The notes under the pieces were generated by a model. It saw only the letters and a list, made by a program, of their open reading frames with translations. It was not told the DNA's origin and did not search any database. The position numbers were made by a program, and so were the translations under genes. From Flavobacteriaceae bacterium (lineage in GTDB: Bacteria > Bacteroidota > Bacteroidia > Flavobacteriales > Flavobacteriaceae): DNA of 64,000 nt. Positions within the stretch are counted from its first letter, which is position 1. Each line of letters begins with the position of its first letter. The DNA lies in assembly GCA_030148025.1 (NCBI GenBank), contig JASBUG010000044.1, positions 62,001 to 126,000 on the forward strand. Reading direction: 5' to 3'. Below are positions 60,906 through 64,000 of this stretch, one piece after another.

Positions 60906-63665
60906 TTATTTTCGTTGATTACTTTTTGTTTTATCAAACACAAAATCAATAACCTCTTGATGACGACGTTTTGATCTTGTTGAACTTCCTGCAGCAGGAG
61001 CACCATAAGGTCTTCTTGTTGCTGCACGCCATGTTCTGGCTTCATCTATATGCATCATCATATGCGCGTAAGCTCCCATATTTCTTGGTTCTTCTTGTGC
61101 CCAAACGATATCATCTGCATTTGAATATTTTGATATGATATTTCTTATGTCTTCTATAGGTAGTGGAAATAATTGCTCAATTCTTACCAATGCTACATCT
61201 TCTCTACCTAATTTTTCTTGCTCTTCCAATAAATCGTAATAGAATTTACCTGTTACAAATACCAGTGTTTTTACATTTTTAGTTTTAGCATTTACATCAT
61301 CAATAAGCATTTGGAATGACCCGTTAGCAAACTCATCGACCGTAGATACTACTCTAGGATGTCGCAATAAGCTCTTAGGCGTAAACACTACTAATGGTTT
61401 ACGATAATTGGCTTTCATTTGGCGTCTTAATAAATGGAACATATTTGCTGGAGTTGAACAATCTGCTATAAACATATTGTCTTTAGCACATAACTGTAAA
61501 TAGCGCTCCATTCTGGCAGAAGAATGCTCAGCTCCCTGACCTTCATAACCATGAGGTAATAACATTACAATACCATTTGGCGTTTTCCATTTATCTTCTC
61601 CAGAAGAAATATATTGATCGATCATTATTTGAGCGCCATTACTAAAGTCTCCAAATTGTGCTTCCCAAATACCTAATGTTTTTGGGCTAGCCATAGCATA
61701 TCCATAATCAAACCCTAACACGCCATACTCCGATAATAATGAGTTATAGATGTAGAAGTTTCCTTGATCTTCACTTATCTTATCTAATAAGATTACTTCT
61801 TCCTCGCTATCTTCAACTTTTACAACAGCATGTCTATGCGAAAATGTTCCTCGTTCTACATCCTGACCAGAAATTCTAACATCGAAGCCTTCTTCTAACA
61901 AAGATCCATATGCTAGATGCTCTGCCATAGCCCAATCTAACTTATCCTCTTCAAACATTTTCTTTCTTGACTCTACCAATCGTTGAATTTTTCTAATAAA
62001 CTTCTTATCCTCTGGTAAAGTAGATATGACTTCAGAAATCTCTGTAAGTTTCTCTTTAGAATATGTTGTATCAACAACCTCTAACATTTCTGCTTTTCGT
62101 ACTCTTGGAAAATCTTTCCAAGCATCCTGCATAAATGGTGTAATAACCGTTTTGTCTTCTTTTCTAGAATCTTCAAGTTCTGTTTCTAAACTGTTTTTAT
62201 AGTCTGCTTCAAGCTTAGTAACATAAGCCTTATCTATGATACCTTGTGCCATTAACTTATCGGCATAAATCTCTCTCGGATTTTTGTGCTTTGCAATGGC
62301 TTTATATAACAATGGTTGGGTAAACTTAGGTTCATCTCCTTCGTTATGTCCATACTTTCTATAGCCTAATAAATCTATAAACACATCACGCTTAAACTGC
62401 ATTCTAAAATCTAGGGCAAATAACATACCGTGAACTACTGCTTCAACATCATCTGCATTAATATGAAGCACTGGAGACAACGTTACTTTACCTACATCTG
62501 TACAATAGGTACTAGAACGCGCATCTAAATAGTTAGTAGTAAAACCAATTTGGTTATTAACCACTATATGTATAGTTCCGTTTGTTTTATAGCCGTCAAG
62601 TTTAGCCATTTGTACAACCTCGTATACTAACCCTTGTCCAGCAATTGCTGCATCACCATGCACCACAATAGGAAGTACTTTACTAAAATCTTCTGGATAG
62701 AATTTATCTTGTTTAGCTCGTGTAATGCCTTCTACAACTGCACCAACAGTTTCTAAATGTGAAGGGTTAGGAGCTATACTTAAATTTATTTGATTACCAT
62801 TATCTGTAACACGGTCACTTGTCCAACCTAAATGATATTTAACATCACCATCAAAAACCTGTTCTTCATAATCTTTACCATCAAATTCACTAAAAATATC
62901 TTTAGCAGATTTTCCAAAGATATTTGTTAAGGTGCTTAAACGCCCACGGTGGGCCATTCCCATAACAAACTCTTTAACTCCATAAGCCGCCGCTTTTTCA
63001 ATAAGCGCATCAAGAGCAGGAATTAATGATTCACCACCTTCTAACGAAAATCGCTTTTGTCCAACATACTTAGTATGTAAAAAGTTCTCAAAAGAAACTG
63101 CTTCGTTTAACTTTCTTAAAATATGTTTCTTTTGATCTACGGAAAAGGTTGGATGATTATCGTTTTTATTTAACTTATCTTGGATCCATTGACGCTCTTC
63201 TGGGTGTCTAATATACATATACTCAACACCTATGGCTTCACAATAAATTGCTTCCAGATGTTTTCGTATTTCACGTAGTGTTTGTGGACCAATACCTAAT
63301 ATATCACCTGCATTAAAAACTGTATCAAGATCACTTTGTAATAGCCCAAAATTTTCAATCTCTAAAGTTGGCGCATACTTCCTACGCTCTCTTACAGGGT
63401 TTGTTCTGGTAAACAAATGCCCTCTTGTACGATAGGCATCTATTAATTTAACTACTTGAAATTCTTTTTGAACATGTTCAGGTATTTGCGTAGAGACACC
63501 TTCAACTACCTCACCAGATAGTCCATAAGATTCACTACCAAAATCGTATCCTTGAAAAAATGCTCTCCAGCTAGGTTCTACAGAATCTGGATTTTCTAAA
63601 TATTGTTCGTATAAATCAGCAAAATATGCTGTATGTGCCGCGTTTAAAAAGGAATATTTATCCAT
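60906..63665 (-). CDS. sucA: 2-oxoglutarate dehydrogenase E1
   Basis: 919-residue thiamine-diphosphate E1 subunit that decarboxylates 2-oxoglutarate and succinylates the E2 lipoyl group. ATG 63665 gives MDKYSFLNAAHTAYFADLYE; the in-frame codon at 63707 lies in the promoter region and is rejected. Marks: FVMGMAHRGRLSTLTNI, HGDAAIAGQGLVYE, VVNNQIGFTTN, and the C-terminal WAQEEPRNMGAY. First gene of the sucA-sucB operon. Confidence 0.97.
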   Translation of the reverse strand: MDKYSFLNAAHTAYFADLYEQYLENPDSVEPSWRAFFQGYDFGSESYGLSGEVVEGVSTQIPEHVQKEFQVVKLIDAYRTRGHLFTRTNPVRERRKYAPTLEIENFGLLQSDLDTVFNAGDILGIGPQTLREIRKHLEAIYCEAIGVEYMYIRHPEERQWIQDKLNKNDNHPTFSVDQKKHILRKLNEAVSFENFLHTKYVGQKRFSLEGGESLIPALDALIEKAAAYGVKEFVMGMAHRGRLSTLTNIFGKSAKDIFSEFDGKDYEEQVFDGDVKYHLGWTSDRVTDNGNQINLSIAPNPSHLETVGAVVEGITRAKQDKFYPEDFSKVLPIVVHGDAAIAGQGLVYEVVQMAKLDGYKTNGTIHIVVNNQIGFTTNYLDARSSTYCTDVGKVTLSPVLHINADDVEAVVHGMLFALDFRMQFKRDVFIDLLGYRKYGHNEGDEPKFTQPLLYKAIAKHKNPREIYADKLMAQGIIDKAYVTKLEADYKNSLETELEDSRKEDKTVITPFMQDAWKDFPRVRKAEMLEVVDTTYSKEKLTEISEVISTLPEDKKFIRKIQRLVESRKKMFEEDKLDWAMAEHLAYGSLLEEGFDVRISGQDVERGTFSHRHAVVKVEDSEEEVILLDKISEDQGNFYIYNSLLSEYGVLGFDYGYAMASPKTLGIWEAQFGDFSNGAQIMIDQYISSGEDKWKTPNGIVMLLPHGYEGQGAEHSSARMERYLQLCAKDNMFIADCSTPANMFHLLRRQMKANYRKPLVVFTPKSLLRHPRVVSTVDEFANGSFQMLIDDVNAKTKNVKTLVFVTGKFYYDLLEEQEKLGREDVALVRIEQLFPLPIEDIRNIISKYSNADDIVWAQEEPRNMGAYAHMMMHIDEARTWRAATRRPYGAPAAGSSTRSKRRHQEVIDFVFDKTKSNQRK

Positions 63666-63704
63666 TATATTTTTTAAGACTTTATGAAGTCGATAAAATT
63701 TTGT

Positions 63705-63712
63705 CAAAAATA
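63705..63712 (-). promoter_or_regulatory. Possible sucA promoter -7 element
   Basis: On the minus strand TATTTTTG fits TAnnTTTG, 39 bases before the sucA ATG. No -33 TTTG at the standard distance. Confidence 0.4.
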
Positions 63713-63842
63713 CAACTTTTGCTAAAATTTGATACTCTTTTTACATATTATATAGGCATCATTTTAAACATTTTAAATAATATTTAATAATTATGTAAAT
63801 GAAGTTGAAAAACGACTTGTTTTTAAAAAGATTTAAGGGACA

Positions 63843-63998
63843 TTACAAAGGCAGGAAAGCACTTCCTTCCTCTATTTGTTTTGAGAAGTATTTAATCTTT
63901 TTTTTCTGTAAACTTTCCATAAACACAGATTTTGATGGACTAATTAAGTTATGTAACGGACAAGGTTTTTCTGCATTACATTTTTCCAGACTTAATAC
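63843..63998 (-). CDS. C-terminal end of an Rrf2-family regulator (partial)
   Basis: Last 51 residues of a minus-strand gene entering from the right edge; the stop TAA is at 63843-63845. The fragment SLEKCNAEKPCPLHNLISPS has the Cys-x5-Cys-P-x-H pattern of the iron-sulfur-binding loop of Rrf2/IscR-like regulators, followed by the usual C-terminal helix (VFMESLQKKKIKYFSKQIEE). The HTH domain lies outside the window. It could respond to NO, redox or Fe-S status; which one cannot be told. It ends 177 bases before sucA on the same strand. Confidence 0.7.
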   Translation of the reverse strand, partial: VLSLEKCNAEKPCPLHNLISPSKSVFMESLQKKKIKYFSKQIEEGSAFLPL

Positions 63999-64000
63999 AC

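Noticed and set aside
63799-64000. Plus-strand ORF open to the right edge (MKLKNDLFLKRF...)
   Set aside because: It is antisense to the Rrf2-like C-terminus, whose Cys pattern is specific; the plus-strand peptide shows no recognisable domain.
1-64000. Insertion sequences, prophage, integron or CRISPR array
   Set aside because: No transposase, integrase, phage structural genes or regular spaced repeats were found by eye on either strand.

Overview
The window is chromosomal DNA of a marine-type member of the Flavobacteriaceae (Bacteroidota). The evidence is AT-rich sequence, Bacteroidota-type promoters (TAnnTTTG at about -7) before rplM, pyrH, asnS and other genes, a type IX secretion-like C-terminal domain, DUF5686 and DUF5916 outer-membrane barrels, a tandem GH92 locus, and an exbB/exbD/exbD set typical of the phylum. 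The genus cannot be fixed from the sequence. No rRNA, CRISPR array, insertion sequence or prophage was seen. There is one tRNA, tRNA-Ser(GGA).

Layout. Bases 2-7054 are a glycan-use operon: two GH92 alpha-mannosidases (the first cut by the window edge), a VOC protein, a FucP-like sugar permease and a Tat/lipoprotein glycosylasparaginase. This fits breakdown of mannose-capped N-glycans down to the Asn-GlcNAc linkage. Bases 7404-8146 hold two small secreted proteins, the first behind repeated TGCATTTCATC boxes. polA follows at 8213.

Directly behind polA, bases 11083-24770 form a long, tightly packed operon that I could not match to a known pathway: a nucleotidyltransferase-like protein, two alternating pairs of B12-binding-type radical SAM enzyme plus methyltransferase, a GT-C membrane glycosyltransferase, a GT4, an ABC exporter, a GT2, a SPASM-like radical SAM enzyme, a third B12-type radical SAM enzyme and an NPPY-type methyltransferase. 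A membrane-anchored SGNH protein (24793-25914) follows. Converging on it is a second operon (29174 down to 25906) with another SGNH protein, a NodU/CmcH-type carbamoyltransferase, an SxtJ-like membrane protein and a 52-residue DUF5989 protein. Together these look like a locus for making, modifying and exporting an unusual glycan or glycolipid. It is the best candidate in the window for an undescribed system.

Bases 29283-45509 are mostly housekeeping: a PEGA protein, a DUF5916 barrel, rplM-rpsI, rpsB-tsf, a spondin-domain lipoprotein on the opposite strand, pyrH-frr, a DUF5686 barrel, an RND/MMPL exporter, asnS, rpoN and a PAP2-like membrane protein. Bases 45504-50712 (minus strand) carry a PorT-like barrel, the ExbB/ExbD energy-transducing set, tRNA-Ser, cytoplasmic asparaginase and a TatD hydrolase.

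Bases 50764-59611 are a probable envelope signalling region. An ECF sigma factor and a TPR-containing membrane partner stand divergent from a secreted protein with an internal duplication, a ZU5-like lipoprotein, a PKD/outer-membrane barrel protein, a TPR-CHAT (caspase-like) membrane protein, a retropepsin-like aspartic protease, an orphan LuxR-type response regulator and two tiny ORFs. The right end carries sucA-sucB (2-oxoglutarate dehydrogenase E1 and E2, minus strand) and the C-terminal end of an Rrf2-family regulator running off the window.
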